A stretch of DNA of 64,000 bases from Pedobacter hiemivivus (GCF_004331685.1 NZ_SJSM01000002.1:124001-188000), one strand, 5' to 3'. Positions 1-9,559 are shown, counted from the stretch's first letter. The notes: a model not told the origin generated them from the letters alone. Translations and numbers: made by a program.

Positions 1-2
1 AA

Positions 3-575
3 ATCAAATACAAGGATTTAAACAATGATGGTGTAATATCCACAGCCGATAAGACATATATCGGTAATCCTAATCCAGATTTTACCTACGGCTTTAACTC
101 TACCATGAGTTACAAAAACTTTGAGTTTACCTTCTTTTTACAAGGATCTCAGGGTAACGATATCTTCAACATCAGCGCAATCAACAATACAGTTGATTAT
201 GGCTATGGTTTAAACATGCTAAGAGATGTTTATTTAAATCACTGGACCCCGACAAAAACGGACGCGAAATATCCGGTGATCAGCAACAGTACCTCAGCTA
301 CAGCATCCAATCGCTTTGTGGAAAACGGTGCTTATTTGCGTCTAAAAAATATTCAGTTGGCCTATAATCTACCGGTTCAAAATCTTAACATCAGTTGGGC
401 CAAAAGATTACAGCTCTATGTAAGCGCACAGAACATATTAACCTTTACCAAATATTCAGGTTGGGATCCAGAGATTAACTCCAGAGGGGGTGCTAACTCC
501 ACAGCTCAAGGATTTGACTATTACAGTTATCCAAATGCAAAAACTTATAACGTAGGCATTAGAGCTGGATTTTAA
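3..575 (+). CDS. SusC/RagA-type TonB-dependent outer-membrane receptor, C-terminal part (5' end outside window)
   Basis: This is the last 190 codons of a SusC-like receptor; the frame is open from base 3, so the gene starts upstream of the window. SusC proteins are 22-stranded TonB-dependent barrels that import oligosaccharides together with a SusD lid. The visible part starts with the calcium-loop-like DLNNDGVIS stretch typical of the SusC C-terminus, continues through F-T-Y-G-F-N strands and NGAYLRLKNIQLAY, and ends in an aromatic beta-strand finishing GIRAGF, the usual terminal barrel signal. A SusD gene follows 34 bases downstream, as expected for a SusCD pair. The methionine at 105 is internal, not a start. 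Family assignment is secure; the transported glycan cannot be read from this fragment. Confidence 0.93.
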   Translation: MKYKDLNNDGVISTADKTYIGNPNPDFTYGFNSTMSYKNFEFTFFLQGSQGNDIFNISAINNTVDYGYGLNMLRDVYLNHWTPTKTDAKYPVISNSTSATASNRFVENGAYLRLKNIQLAYNLPVQNLNISWAKRLQLYVSAQNILTFTKYSGWDPEINSRGGANSTAQGFDYYSYPNAKTYNVGIRAGF

Positions 576-609
576 TCACATAAGGACATATAATCTTAAT
601 TATAAAGAC

Positions 610-2043
610 ATGAAAAATCTCAAATATTTAATTCTTCTGCTTCTTTTTTCTTCTTGCCAAAAACAGCTGTTGGAAGATCCTAAATCCCTGGCGGCAGAGA
701 AATTTTACAACACGGCAGCCGAGGTGCAGGGCGCTGTAAATGCTATTTATACCCCATTTAGAGATATCAATGGACTGGTTACCTACATCGCTCAAGTAGA
801 TTGCTATGTAGATTATGGATTGGGCCGTGGAAGCTATGCTTCTTTAAATGATTTTCAGGGATTAAACTCAACCAATATTACGCGTGTAGGTTCAATGTGG
901 GACTTGTTTTACCTGAGTATCAGAAATGCCAATTTTGTAATTAAAAATGCACCTAATGGTAAGGAGATCAGTCAGGCTGATATCAATACCAATGTTGGCG
1001 AGGCTAAGTTTTTACGGGCCTTCAACTATTTCTTCCTGGTAAGAAACTGGGGCGGTGTACCTATTCGTACAGAAGCAAATATGACCGTTGTTGATGTTAA
1101 ACGAAATACAGCGGATGACGTTTACAAGCTCATCGTTGCCGATTTGCTGGATGCAGAAGCCAATTTGCCAATAACCCAACCTCAGGTTGGTCGCCCAACC
1201 AAGTGGTCTGCCAAGACTTTGCTTGCCGATGTTTATTTACAATTAGGGAAATACCCTGAGGCTAGAGATAAGGCTAACGAGGTGATATTAAGTGATAAAT
1301 TCGCTTTAGTTCCGATTAGCTCTACTGATGACTTGCAAAATATATTCGGCCCAACAGTCGTAACCACTTCAGAGGAAATATTCTATATAAAATTTACCAG
1401 ACAAAATCTGTTCGGTAATTACTTCGTGATGTTTTTGAACCATCCAGGTACTAAGTTCAGTGGTGCAGGTGGCTTTTATGGTCTCCATAGTGAAACTGTT
1501 AATCCTGTTTACAAAAACTGGGACAATAACGATTTCCGTAAAGGACTTTGGTATCCTTACAATATTGGTTTGGATGGAAATTCATTGCTCAATAAGAAAT
1601 TTATAGACCCCTTAGCTACCTCACAAAGCGGCCATGGAAATGATATGCCTTGGTATCGTTATGCAGATCTATTGTTAATTTATGCCGAAGCCGCTAGTCG
1701 TGCCGAGAATGGACCATCTGCTGCATCGATGGAAGCGCTAAACAAAGTTCATCGTAGGGCATACGGAAAAAATCCCCTATTGCCTTCTACGGTTGACTTT
1801 AAGGTAGCCGATTATAATGCGACTACATTTCTTGATCTCATCATAAAGGAGCGTGGCTACGAATTTCAGTATGAAGGTAAGCGCTGGTTGGAGCTTAAAC
1901 GCACAGGGAAAGCTGCCGAAATCATATTGGCAACAAAAGGAAAGGTGATCGCAGCTAAGCATTATTGGTGGCCAATACCTGTTTCTGAACTAGGATTTAA
2001 CAAAGCTTTAGATCCGGTTAAGGATCAGAACCCGGGTTATTAA
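610..2043 (+). CDS. SusD/RagB-family nutrient-binding outer-membrane lipoprotein
   Basis: A 477-residue surface lipoprotein that caps the SusC barrel and binds the incoming glycan. The N-terminus is a lipoprotein signal, with a hydrophobic LILLLLFSSC segment and cysteine at residue 16 followed by QKQLLEDP, matching the usual SusD start. TPR-like helices (FLRAFNYFFLVRNWGGVP around residues 136-153) and the C-terminal stretch IIKERGYEFQYEGKRWLELKR (ending about residue 430) are SusD hallmarks, as is the final WPIPVSELGFNKAL. It lies 34 bases after the SusC and begins the run of catabolic genes below. Length is normal for the family. Substrate is inferred only from the neighbouring uronate and arabinose enzymes. 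Confidence 0.95.
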   Translation: MKNLKYLILLLLFSSCQKQLLEDPKSLAAEKFYNTAAEVQGAVNAIYTPFRDINGLVTYIAQVDCYVDYGLGRGSYASLNDFQGLNSTNITRVGSMWDLFYLSIRNANFVIKNAPNGKEISQADINTNVGEAKFLRAFNYFFLVRNWGGVPIRTEANMTVVDVKRNTADDVYKLIVADLLDAEANLPITQPQVGRPTKWSAKTLLADVYLQLGKYPEARDKANEVILSDKFALVPISSTDDLQNIFGPTVVTTSEEIFYIKFTRQNLFGNYFVMFLNHPGTKFSGAGGFYGLHSETVNPVYKNWDNNDFRKGLWYPYNIGLDGNSLLNKKFIDPLATSQSGHGNDMPWYRYADLLLIYAEAASRAENGPSAASMEALNKVHRRAYGKNPLLPSTVDFKVADYNATTFLDLIIKERGYEFQYEGKRWLELKRTGKAAEIILATKGKVIAAKHYWWPIPVSELGFNKALDPVKDQNPGY

Positions 2044-2083
2044 TATATCTTAATTGGTAATTAAGAAGATAGATAAAATTACG

Positions 2084-2875
2084 ATGATGAAAAGACTGCA
2101 AGGAAAAAAGGCATTGGTTACCGGCTCATCGAGAGGCATAGGGAAGGCGATAGCATTGCAACTGGCTCAGGAAGGTGCTGAGGTGGTGATCCATTATAAT
2201 CAGAACCCGACAGAAGCCTCTGAAGTGGCTGATGTCATTTTAAAAAATGGTGGACTGGCACACGTGTTACAAGCTGATCTAAATCATGCAGAGCAGGCAA
2301 TTAAGCTAGGAATGGATGCCTGGGAAGTAATGGATGGTATTGATTTTTTGGTAAACAATGCAGGGGTATCCTATAAAAAACACTTTTTGGATACCACTAT
2401 GGCAGATGTAGATCATTTCACCAATATCAATTTTAAAGGAACCCTTTTTTTAACTCAAACAGTGGCAAAACAAATGGTGTTGAACCAAACTGAGGGAAGT
2501 ATTTATACCATTACCTCTATTAATGCAATTCAGCCGGGACTTGGTTTAAGTGTATACGGCGCTACTAAAGGCGCTTTAGAGACTTTAATGAAAGGCGTTG
2601 CTTTAGAATTAGCTCCACATCAAATCAAAGTAAATACCATTGCTGTTGGTGCCATCGAAACAGATATGAACGCTCCGGTATGGCAGGATCCAGAAAAACT
2701 AAAATTGGTAAATGATCATATCCCGTTGGGCAGGTTAGGTCGCCCTCAGGAGATCGCGAGCATGGTTGCCGATCTCCTGGCCTCGGGAAGTTATATGACG
2801 GGGGCCACCATTAAAATAGATGGGGGCTGGCAACTTCAGCAAGGTTTTTTAAAATCACAGTCCTACAATAATTAA
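2084..2875 (+). CDS. Short-chain dehydrogenase/reductase (FabG/KduD/sugar 1-dehydrogenase-like)
   Basis: A 263-residue classical SDR, cytoplasmic and NAD(P)-dependent. Visible motifs are the dinucleotide loop TGSSRGIG (residues 13-20), NNAG (91-94) and the catalytic set Ser145, Tyr158, Lys162 in VYGATK. A longer reading from a TTG at 2054 exists, but the ATG-ATG at 2084 places the Rossmann fold at the usual distance from the N-terminus. Sitting between SusD and a mannonate-dehydratase-like gene, it could be a fructuronate/mannonate or 2-keto-3-deoxygluconate dehydrogenase, or a sugar 1-dehydrogenase that makes the lactone opened by the SMP-30-like protein downstream. The family is certain; the substrate is not. 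Confidence 0.9.
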   Translation: MMKRLQGKKALVTGSSRGIGKAIALQLAQEGAEVVIHYNQNPTEASEVADVILKNGGLAHVLQADLNHAEQAIKLGMDAWEVMDGIDFLVNNAGVSYKKHFLDTTMADVDHFTNINFKGTLFLTQTVAKQMVLNQTEGSIYTITSINAIQPGLGLSVYGATKGALETLMKGVALELAPHQIKVNTIAVGAIETDMNAPVWQDPEKLKLVNDHIPLGRLGRPQEIASMVADLLASGSYMTGATIKIDGGWQLQQGFLKSQSYNN

Positions 2876-2901
2876 AGTACTACAGTATTAAAATATAAAG
2901 C

Positions 2902-5900
2902 ATGCAATTGTCTTTTTTGTTTTTCGGAAATAAGCCTGATCAGAAGTGGGCGTTAAGCAGGCAAATGGGCGTTAAATACGCCATAGCCAAGTTGGCTCCC
3001 GAGCTAACCGGCAGTTTGCCACCATGGGATTACGAATCATTGGCTGCATCAAAACAGATTTTTAAGGATAATGGTTTTGAGCTGATTGGGATGGAGGGAG
3101 ATCAGTTTAACATGGACCGTATTAAACTTGGATTACCTGGTAGAGAAGAGGATATCCAACTTTATTGCCAGATGCTTGAAAATATGGGTAGACTTAACAT
3201 CCCTTTGCTTTGCTATAATTTTATGGCGGGAATTGGCTGGTTCAGAACCCATACGACTATTGAAGCGAGAGGTGGCGCCCTAGTAAATGGGTTCGATATG
3301 GAAACTGCGCAGCAATTGCCTTTAACTGATATTGGTCCGATTAGTGAAAGCGAAATTTGGGCAAACTATGCATGGTTTTTGGAAAGGGTTTTACCCGCTG
3401 CCGAAAAGGCTGGGGTAAAAATGGCATTGCATCCTGATGATCCACCGGTTTCACCATTAAGAGGCATCAGTCGTGTTTTTAAGAACGCAGATGGGATCCG
3501 TAAAGCATTGTCTTTGTCTGATAGTGATGCCCATGGTCTTACTTTTTGCCAAGGTACCTATACCACAATGGGCGAAGATGTGAAAGCCCTGATCGCTGAG
3601 TTTGGCCAGCGTCAGAAAATATTCTTTGTCCACATCCGTGATGTTGAAGGGAATAGCGAAAACTTTAAGGAAACCTTTCATGACGATGGTCCAACAGATA
3701 TGCCTGAAATGTTTAAGGCCTATAGAGATATTGGATTTACTGGCCCGTTGCGGTCAGATCATGTGCCATCTATGGCCGGAGATGACAATACGCAACATGG
3801 CTATACCGTAAATGGAAGCTTATTTGGGATTGGCTATATCAAAGGAATTATGGATGTGTTGAAAATCCCAACATACATGTGGATCCTGTTTATCCAGCTG
3901 GCAATGTGTACCGGATTGGTGAAGGCTCAAAACCTTGGACAGCCTTGGTACATTCAGCCAAGAGCGGATGCCCAACATATTGATTTAACGGGTAAATGGG
4001 AGTTGTCTCATATGGATAAACCAGTAGTCGATCTTAAAGAATTGGTTAATAAAAAAGATCCTTTTGAAACAACGGTCCCTAATTCCGTTCAATGGTCATT
4101 ATATAAAGCAGGGAAGTTCCCTCATCCATACTACAACAAGAACTCTGACTACTATAAATTCGTTGATGAGAAGGTATGGTACTATAAAAAGAGCTTTGAT
4201 TTGCCACAAACAGCAAAAGGCAATTACAGTTTCCTTTGCTTTGATGGGGCAGATTACTTTACAAAAGTCTGGGTTAACCAAAAATTGGTCGGTGTACATG
4301 AAGGTATGTTTGGCGGACCAAATGCGGAGATCAGTGATTACTTAAATTATGGGGGTAACAATGAAATTATAGTTGAACTACGTGCCGGGAACTGGGGAAA
4401 CAAAGCCACCGACTTTGATATCATACCGCTCGATAGCAATAACGCTAAAGACATGAGCAAGCGGAAAGGCTATGATCCATGGAACAGCGGACGCATCATT
4501 AAACCCTGGACAATATCCGGTGGATTGGGTGGTGAAACCTTTTTTGCGATGGGACTCTGGCAGGGCGTGAGATTGGAGGTTGTACCTAAGGTTCATATCG
4601 AAAGACCATACCTGGTCACAAAAGCGATTACTGGTAATGTTGCAAAGCTGCACTTATCAACAGAATTGTTTATCAACAGCAATTCCATGAAGCAAAGTCT
4701 GCACCCATGGAAGAATGCACAACTCCGTCATCCCTATGAAAAAGGAATGCCTTTTGTTCCATCAAAAGAAGAACTTAAGGTTAATGTCGCGTTTTATTCA
4801 GGCAGCAATAAAGTGTTTAGTAAGCTCATTTCTGTTCAAACCTATGAAGGTCGAAATTGGGTTGAGGATGATATTGATTTGCCAAATCCAAAACTTTGGA
4901 ATCCTACAGGTTTAGGAGATCCAAACTTATACCAGGTGAAAATCTCATTGATCAGAAGTGGAAAAGTGGTTGACAAAACTTCTTTTGATTATGGAATACG
5001 TGTTATTGAACGGGTAGCAAGTGCAGGGCCAAGAACGGGAGATCGTTTTGAAAACTGGCAATTTGTGGTAAATGGGAAGAAAATATTTGTGAAAGGCATG
5101 AATTTTACGCCTCAGGATATTTTGCTGGATGCTTCAGAGAAACGTTACCGCTGGACATTGTCTGCAGCCAAGAAAATGGGCGTACAACTCATCAGAATAT
5201 GGGGTGGAGGTCTGATTGAAACAGATACGTTTTATAAATTATGCAATGAAATGGGGATTATGGTTTGGCAGGATTTTCCTATCGGAAACCAGGATACCCC
5301 TGATTACCCACAAGACATCTGGGAGGCACAAGTAGTGCAGAACATCTGTAGACTGCGCAATAACCCTTCATTGGTGATCTGGTGTGGTGGAAATGAGTTT
5401 AATCCTTACTCTTTAGGCAATGCCACTACCATGGGTATTTGGGAGCGAAATATTAAGACCTTCGATAGCAGTCGTATGTTTGTGCGTACTACTCCTGATG
5501 GGGGTAGTATTCACACTTATCCGGATATGGACCCATCCTGGTACAGACGTAGCTATGGTAAAGAAGCCTGGATTTCTGAAACCGGAATGCACAGTATGCC
5601 CGAAGCAAGTTTGTTTAGAGAAGTAGTAAACGAGAAGGAATTTGTTAACCTGGGCACGATGTGGGAAAAATCGTTTAGACCGGGGCATACTGAATTTATA
5701 CATCATTTTACGGAATATAAACCCAGTCGTGTACCACGTATGTTAAGTCGCGCATCGCACATTGACAACATGAATGACCCTACACTAGAGTCCATATCAG
5801 AGGCTACACAGATTGGTGCAGGAGAATTTTATCAGGTACTTTCAGAAAAGGTGCAAGGTAGCTATCCAGTAACAACAGGCTTAATGCCATGGGTTTTTAA

Positions 5901-6699
5901 AAGACATTGGACGGCAATTGCCATTCAAATGATGGACTGGTTTGGACAGGCGAATGCTCCTTATTATTTTCTGAAAAGGACTTATGAACCAACACATATT
6001 GCTTTAGATATTGAGCGTTTACTTTGGGCTCCTGGAGAAAGCATTCCTTTGGATGTGCAGGTTACAAATTCACTGTTTACTACAAATCAGGGCTATAAAG
6101 CAACGGTTACAGTGTATGATGACAGTTTTAAGCAGTTATCTAAAAAAACACTACCTATAAACATCGCTACTGGTCCTTCAGTAAACAACGCTTCATTTGG
6201 CAAGTTCGATATTCCTGCTAACTACAAAGATAAATACCTGTTCCTTTTAACAGAGTTAACTGATAAGAATGGTAAAGTTGTTTCCAGTGCTTATTACTAT
6301 CCACGTTGTTTGGTGAAAATGGAGGACAAAGCTTTTCATGATCAGTATGTGAATGAACCGATTCCATGGATAACCCTGGATAAAGGACCTTGGTTAAAAC
6401 CATCTGTTGCTAAAACAAATACTAGCTTATCACTAAAAGTAAAATCGAATAAAGTCATCTCTGCTGATGAAAGTGAGATTACGTTAACGGTTAAAAATGA
6501 AGGATCTATTCCTGCTTTTATGACAAAAGTTGATATCTCAGGAGTAAAAAGAGCTTTTTATGCCAGTGATAACTATATGTGGATAGAACCAGGTAAAACC
6601 ATAGCAATAACGATGAATGTAAATTGGCGTGAGCAGAAGAACAATGCAACCGTTACGGTGCAGGCCTGGAATGCAAAAGTAGTAGCTGTAAAACTTTAA
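2902..6699 (+). CDS. Fusion: UxuA-like mannonate dehydratase + glycoside hydrolase family 2 (beta-mannosidase-like)
   Basis: A single 1265-codon frame carrying two enzymes normally found separately. Residues 1-322 resemble UxuA, a TIM-barrel dehydratase making 2-keto-3-deoxygluconate from mannonate; metal and active-site residues survive: HPDDPP (177-182), Cys216, His244 in FVHIRD, Asp286-His287. Residues 326-342 (MWILFIQLAMCTGLVKAQ) read exactly like a signal peptide starting with an in-frame ATG at 3877. From there on it is a secreted GH2: sugar-binding domain, immunoglobulin-like domain and TIM barrel with acid/base Glu832 in CGGNEF and nucleophile Glu893 in SETG. No stop separates them. 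Either a stop codon was lost, giving a fusion, or the ATG at 3877 starts a second protein translated independently. The mannonate dehydratase end (about residue 320) matches where UxuA relatives stop, so two products are likely. Confidence 0.85.
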   Translation: MQLSFLFFGNKPDQKWALSRQMGVKYAIAKLAPELTGSLPPWDYESLAASKQIFKDNGFELIGMEGDQFNMDRIKLGLPGREEDIQLYCQMLENMGRLNIPLLCYNFMAGIGWFRTHTTIEARGGALVNGFDMETAQQLPLTDIGPISESEIWANYAWFLERVLPAAEKAGVKMALHPDDPPVSPLRGISRVFKNADGIRKALSLSDSDAHGLTFCQGTYTTMGEDVKALIAEFGQRQKIFFVHIRDVEGNSENFKETFHDDGPTDMPEMFKAYRDIGFTGPLRSDHVPSMAGDDNTQHGYTVNGSLFGIGYIKGIMDVLKIPTYMWILFIQLAMCTGLVKAQNLGQPWYIQPRADAQHIDLTGKWELSHMDKPVVDLKELVNKKDPFETTVPNSVQWSLYKAGKFPHPYYNKNSDYYKFVDEKVWYYKKSFDLPQTAKGNYSFLCFDGADYFTKVWVNQKLVGVHEGMFGGPNAEISDYLNYGGNNEIIVELRAGNWGNKATDFDIIPLDSNNAKDMSKRKGYDPWNSGRIIKPWTISGGLGGETFFAMGLWQGVRLEVVPKVHIERPYLVTKAITGNVAKLHLSTELFINSNSMKQSLHPWKNAQLRHPYEKGMPFVPSKEELKVNVAFYSGSNKVFSKLISVQTYEGRNWVEDDIDLPNPKLWNPTGLGDPNLYQVKISLIRSGKVVDKTSFDYGIRVIERVASAGPRTGDRFENWQFVVNGKKIFVKGMNFTPQDILLDASEKRYRWTLSAAKKMGVQLIRIWGGGLIETDTFYKLCNEMGIMVWQDFPIGNQDTPDYPQDIWEAQVVQNICRLRNNPSLVIWCGGNEFNPYSLGNATTMGIWERNIKTFDSSRMFVRTTPDGGSIHTYPDMDPSWYRRSYGKEAWISETGMHSMPEASLFREVVNEKEFVNLGTMWEKSFRPGHTEFIHHFTEYKPSRVPRMLSRASHIDNMNDPTLESISEATQIGAGEFYQVLSEKVQGSYPVTTGLMPWVFKRHWTAIAIQMMDWFGQANAPYYFLKRTYEPTHIALDIERLLWAPGESIPLDVQVTNSLFTTNQGYKATVTVYDDSFKQLSKKTLPINIATGPSVNNASFGKFDIPANYKDKYLFLLTELTDKNGKVVSSAYYYPRCLVKMEDKAFHDQYVNEPIPWITLDKGPWLKPSVAKTNTSLSLKVKSNKVISADESEITLTVKNEGSIPAFMTKVDISGVKRAFYASDNYMWIEPGKTIAITMNVNWREQKNNATVTVQAWNAKVVAVKL

Positions 6700-6721
6700 T
6701 AACTGAGCTTAAGTATAAAAT

Positions 6722-7975
6722 ATGAATAACCAAATAGCCGATCCCTTAAGTACCTCTAAAAATTACAAGTGGCTAATGCTGGCTTTACTATGGACTGCAT
6801 TTTTCCTTAATTCTGCCGATAGACAGATATTTAGTGTGGTGCTGCCCTTAATTAAAGCGGATTTGAATTTAAGCGATGCCGAGCTTGGACTGATTGCATC
6901 TTCGCTGGTTTGGACTTATGGTTTATTTGTTCCGATAGCGGGCATTGTGGGCGATAGATTGGTTCGGAAGAACATCATTGTATTTAGTCTTTTGTTTTGG
7001 AGTGTTTCCACATTGCTTACCGGCATCAGTACTACTGTTGCTCAGTTTGTCTTATTCCGAGGCATTGCAACAGGTGGGGGTGAAGCTTTTTATGCGCCAG
7101 CTGCCAATGCGCTTATTGGTGAAGAGCATCAAAAAAGAAGGTCATTGGCGCTCTCTATTCATCAAAGTGCAGTTTACTTTGGTATTATTTTGAGCGGCGT
7201 TATTGCCGGATATATTGGCCAGCATTATGGCTGGCGCAATGCATTTTATTTATTTGGTGGTTTCGGAATTTTAGTGGCTATTGTGTCTTTCTTTAAATTA
7301 AGAAAAGATGTACCAGCCCAGGCACAAGAAAAGGTTAACGTAGTTGAATCTGCAAAAATAATGGCCAAAAATCCTACTGTAGTGCTACTTACAGCCGCAT
7401 TTGCTTGTATGGTTTTTGTAAACGTAGCCTATCTGACCTGGATGCCCTCCTTACTGGTCGAAAAGTTTAACCTGTCACTTGTCGCCGCTGGTTTCTCTTC
7501 TATGTTTTACCATCATATTGGTGCTTTTATAGGTGTGCTGATAGGCGGCTTGGTGTCCGACAAAGTTTCCAGAATAAATCCAGGCAATCGCCTGGTCGTA
7601 CAGGCTGTTGCGATGCTAGGCGCGGTACCTTTTATCTATTGGATAGGCATGGGAACTACACCATTTGCTACCTACCTGGCACTTTTCTTTTTCGGCATTT
7701 TTAGAGGGATATATGACTCAAATATTTTCGCTTCATTATATGAAGTTGTTAAACCAGCCATCAGGTCATCTTCATCAGGTTTTATGCTCATGTGCGCGTT
7801 TTTAGTAGGTGCTTTTGCTCCATTGATTTTAGGCGTACTGAAACCCACATTAGGCTTGTCCACAGGTTTATCATGGTTATGGGTAAGTTACTTTTTAGGC
7901 GCGGCTTTTCTATTAACTGCTGTTCTGTTTTTCTTTAAAACAGACAGACAAAATGCAATGGCTTATGAAAGTTAA
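6722..7975 (+). CDS. MFS transporter, anion:cation symporter (hexuronate/sugar acid) type
   Basis: A 417-residue inner-membrane major facilitator with about 12 hydrophobic segments. The first helix region with NSADRQIFSVVLPLIKADLNLSDAELG and the loop GDRLVRK match the ACS family (ExuT, glucarate and galactonate permeases), which moves sugar acids with protons. It starts 22 bases after the UxuA-GH2 frame and ends overlapping the lactonase-like gene, so it is part of the same transcript. The neighbours (dehydratase, lactonase-like, aldolase-like) suggest uptake of a uronate or aldonate released in the periplasm. The substrate is inferred from context. Confidence 0.88.
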   Translation: MNNQIADPLSTSKNYKWLMLALLWTAFFLNSADRQIFSVVLPLIKADLNLSDAELGLIASSLVWTYGLFVPIAGIVGDRLVRKNIIVFSLLFWSVSTLLTGISTTVAQFVLFRGIATGGGEAFYAPAANALIGEEHQKRRSLALSIHQSAVYFGIILSGVIAGYIGQHYGWRNAFYLFGGFGILVAIVSFFKLRKDVPAQAQEKVNVVESAKIMAKNPTVVLLTAAFACMVFVNVAYLTWMPSLLVEKFNLSLVAAGFSSMFYHHIGAFIGVLIGGLVSDKVSRINPGNRLVVQAVAMLGAVPFIYWIGMGTTPFATYLALFFFGIFRGIYDSNIFASLYEVVKPAIRSSSSGFMLMCAFLVGAFAPLILGVLKPTLGLSTGLSWLWVSYFLGAAFLLTAVLFFFKTDRQNAMAYES

Positions 7976-8774
7976 AATAGAGATTATAGCTGATGGATTG
8001 AACTTTCCGGAAGGCCCAGCATTTGCACCTGATGGAAGTTTATGGGCTGTGGAATTAAAGGGGGAAAGCCTGCTGCGGTACCTGGATGGAAAACTGGAAC
8101 GCTTTCAGGTAGGAGGAAAACCTAATGGTATTGCCATTGATAAGCAAGGAATGATCTGGTTTTGTGATGCCGCTGAGAATGCAATCAGAAAGTTTGATCC
8201 TTATCAGCTGAAAACAGAAGTGCTTGCTAATCGTGTCGATGGAGAAGTATTGGCGCAGCCAAATGACTTGGCATTTGATCAAAATGGTAATCTATTATTT
8301 ACCTGCCCGGGTAATTCAAGGACGGAGCCAACAGGCTATATCTGTGTATTGAGGCCGGATAACTCCGTAAAAAAGATTATTGAAAATAAGTACTTCCCAA
8401 ATGGTCTGGCCTTTACAAACGATGGTAAAAGTCTCGTCTTTGCCGAAACTTATGCACATCAATTGTGGAAAGGGGACTGGGACTCTCAAAATTGTGAATG
8501 GCTTAATGGCCAGGTTTGGTGTAATGTCGGTGGCCCCGCAGGTCCTGGTGGTCCTGATGGGATGGCTTTTGATCAGCAAGGGAATCTTTATACAGCAGTA
8601 TATGGTACTGCTGAAATAAGAATAGCAAATGCAGATGGAGCGGTAATCGACGCGATCGCCCTACCTGGTCAAAATCCTACCAATTGTGCATTTGATCCAT
8701 TTGGAAGGTATGATTTGATCGTCACTGAAGCGGAAAAAGGGCTCTTGCTTCATGTGAGCTTTGAAAGAAAATAG
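7965..8774 (+). CDS. SMP-30/gluconolactonase-family protein (probable sugar lactonase)
   Basis: A 269-residue six-bladed propeller of the SMP-30/gluconolactonase/luciferin-regenerating family, which hydrolyses aldonolactones with one divalent metal. Numbering from the ATG at 7965, the metal and catalytic positions are present: Glu16 in FPEGPAF, Asn100 in QPNDLAFD, Asn146 in FPNGLAF and Asp198 in GPDGMAFD. An alternative ATG at 7953 adds four residues; both overlap the end of the MFS gene, implying translational coupling. No signal peptide is present, so it acts in the cytoplasm. With the SDR upstream and dehydratase and aldolase-like genes around it, a lactonase step in oxidative sugar breakdown is the simplest reading. 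Confidence 0.87.
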   Translation: MKVKIEIIADGLNFPEGPAFAPDGSLWAVELKGESLLRYLDGKLERFQVGGKPNGIAIDKQGMIWFCDAAENAIRKFDPYQLKTEVLANRVDGEVLAQPNDLAFDQNGNLLFTCPGNSRTEPTGYICVLRPDNSVKKIIENKYFPNGLAFTNDGKSLVFAETYAHQLWKGDWDSQNCEWLNGQVWCNVGGPAGPGGPDGMAFDQQGNLYTAVYGTAEIRIANADGAVIDAIALPGQNPTNCAFDPFGRYDLIVTEAEKGLLLHVSFERK

Positions 8775-8815
8775 TTGATAATTAACAAGATAACAGTAAT
8801 AATAATTAACGTAAT

Positions 8816-9559
8816 ATGAGTACAGATCAGTATAAGAAAGAAATTGGTATGATGAATTTAGAAAAATTGATCGAAACCAGAGAAGGTAAATCAGAGGCAA
8901 GTTTCCCAATTCCAGAAAAGGAATTGTTGCACCGCTATGAGCAATTATATACCGGTGCAATCAATGACGTTATGCGGGAATTTTGTCTGATTAATCAGGC
9001 TTTACCAGGGCATTTAGTTCCACTACGAGAATACCGGACTATAGCTGGTATTGCCTTTACCGTAAAAAGTGCCCCTAATGCTATGATAAAAGGAGAAATG
9101 GAGTTTAGGGTGCAGATGTTGGACGAGATGCATGAGGATGCTTTTGTGGTTTGGGATACCACTAAAGATGAAAATGCTACCTTATGGGGTGGGGTAATGA
9201 CAGCCACCGCAAAAGGTAAGAAAGTAAAGGCCGCTTGTATTGACGGTGGGATCCGTGATACCCACCAGATTCTGGAAGCTGATTTCCCTGTGTTTTATAA
9301 ATACCGAATCTCTAACGGTAGTTTAGGCAGGTGTTTAATTACGCATTATCAGGTAACGCTTCAGATTGGTTCGGTAACCATTAAACCGGGTGATGTAGTA
9401 ATGGGTGATATTGATGGCGTATTAGTCGTTCCAAGAGACATTGCTTATGACGTTTTGCTACGGGCTGAGGAAATCATAGAAAATGAAAAGAAAATATTTG
9501 GCTGGGTAAAAGAAGGACAAACGATTCAGGAAATCAGCGAAAAGGGCGGGTATTTTTAA
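8816..9559 (+). CDS. RraA-like / HMG (4-hydroxy-4-methyl-2-oxoglutarate) aldolase-family protein
   Basis: A 247-residue protein of the RraA-like fold, once annotated as dimethylmenaquinone methyltransferase. Some members are divalent-metal class II pyruvate aldolases; others bind RNase E. The diagnostic stretch is GGVMTATAKGKKVKAACIDG followed by GIRD (Arg147, Asp148), which forms the pyruvate and metal site in the aldolases. The C-terminus (PGDVVMGDIDGVLVVPRD) also matches. An internal Met pair at residues 12-13 is an alternative start. Placed among dehydratase and lactonase-like genes, an aldolase that cleaves a 2-keto-3-deoxy sugar acid to pyruvate and an aldehyde is the likely role; this is inference from context. 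Confidence 0.83.
   Translation: MSTDQYKKEIGMMNLEKLIETREGKSEASFPIPEKELLHRYEQLYTGAINDVMREFCLINQALPGHLVPLREYRTIAGIAFTVKSAPNAMIKGEMEFRVQMLDEMHEDAFVVWDTTKDENATLWGGVMTATAKGKKVKAACIDGGIRDTHQILEADFPVFYKYRISNGSLGRCLITHYQVTLQIGSVTIKPGDVVMGDIDGVLVVPRDIAYDVLLRAEEIIENEKKIFGWVKEGQTIQEISEKGGYF

Noticed and set aside
5413..5706. 97-codon antisense frame within the GH2 domain
   Set aside because: Overlaps the conserved GH2 catalytic region, whose frame carries both glutamates; no independent support.
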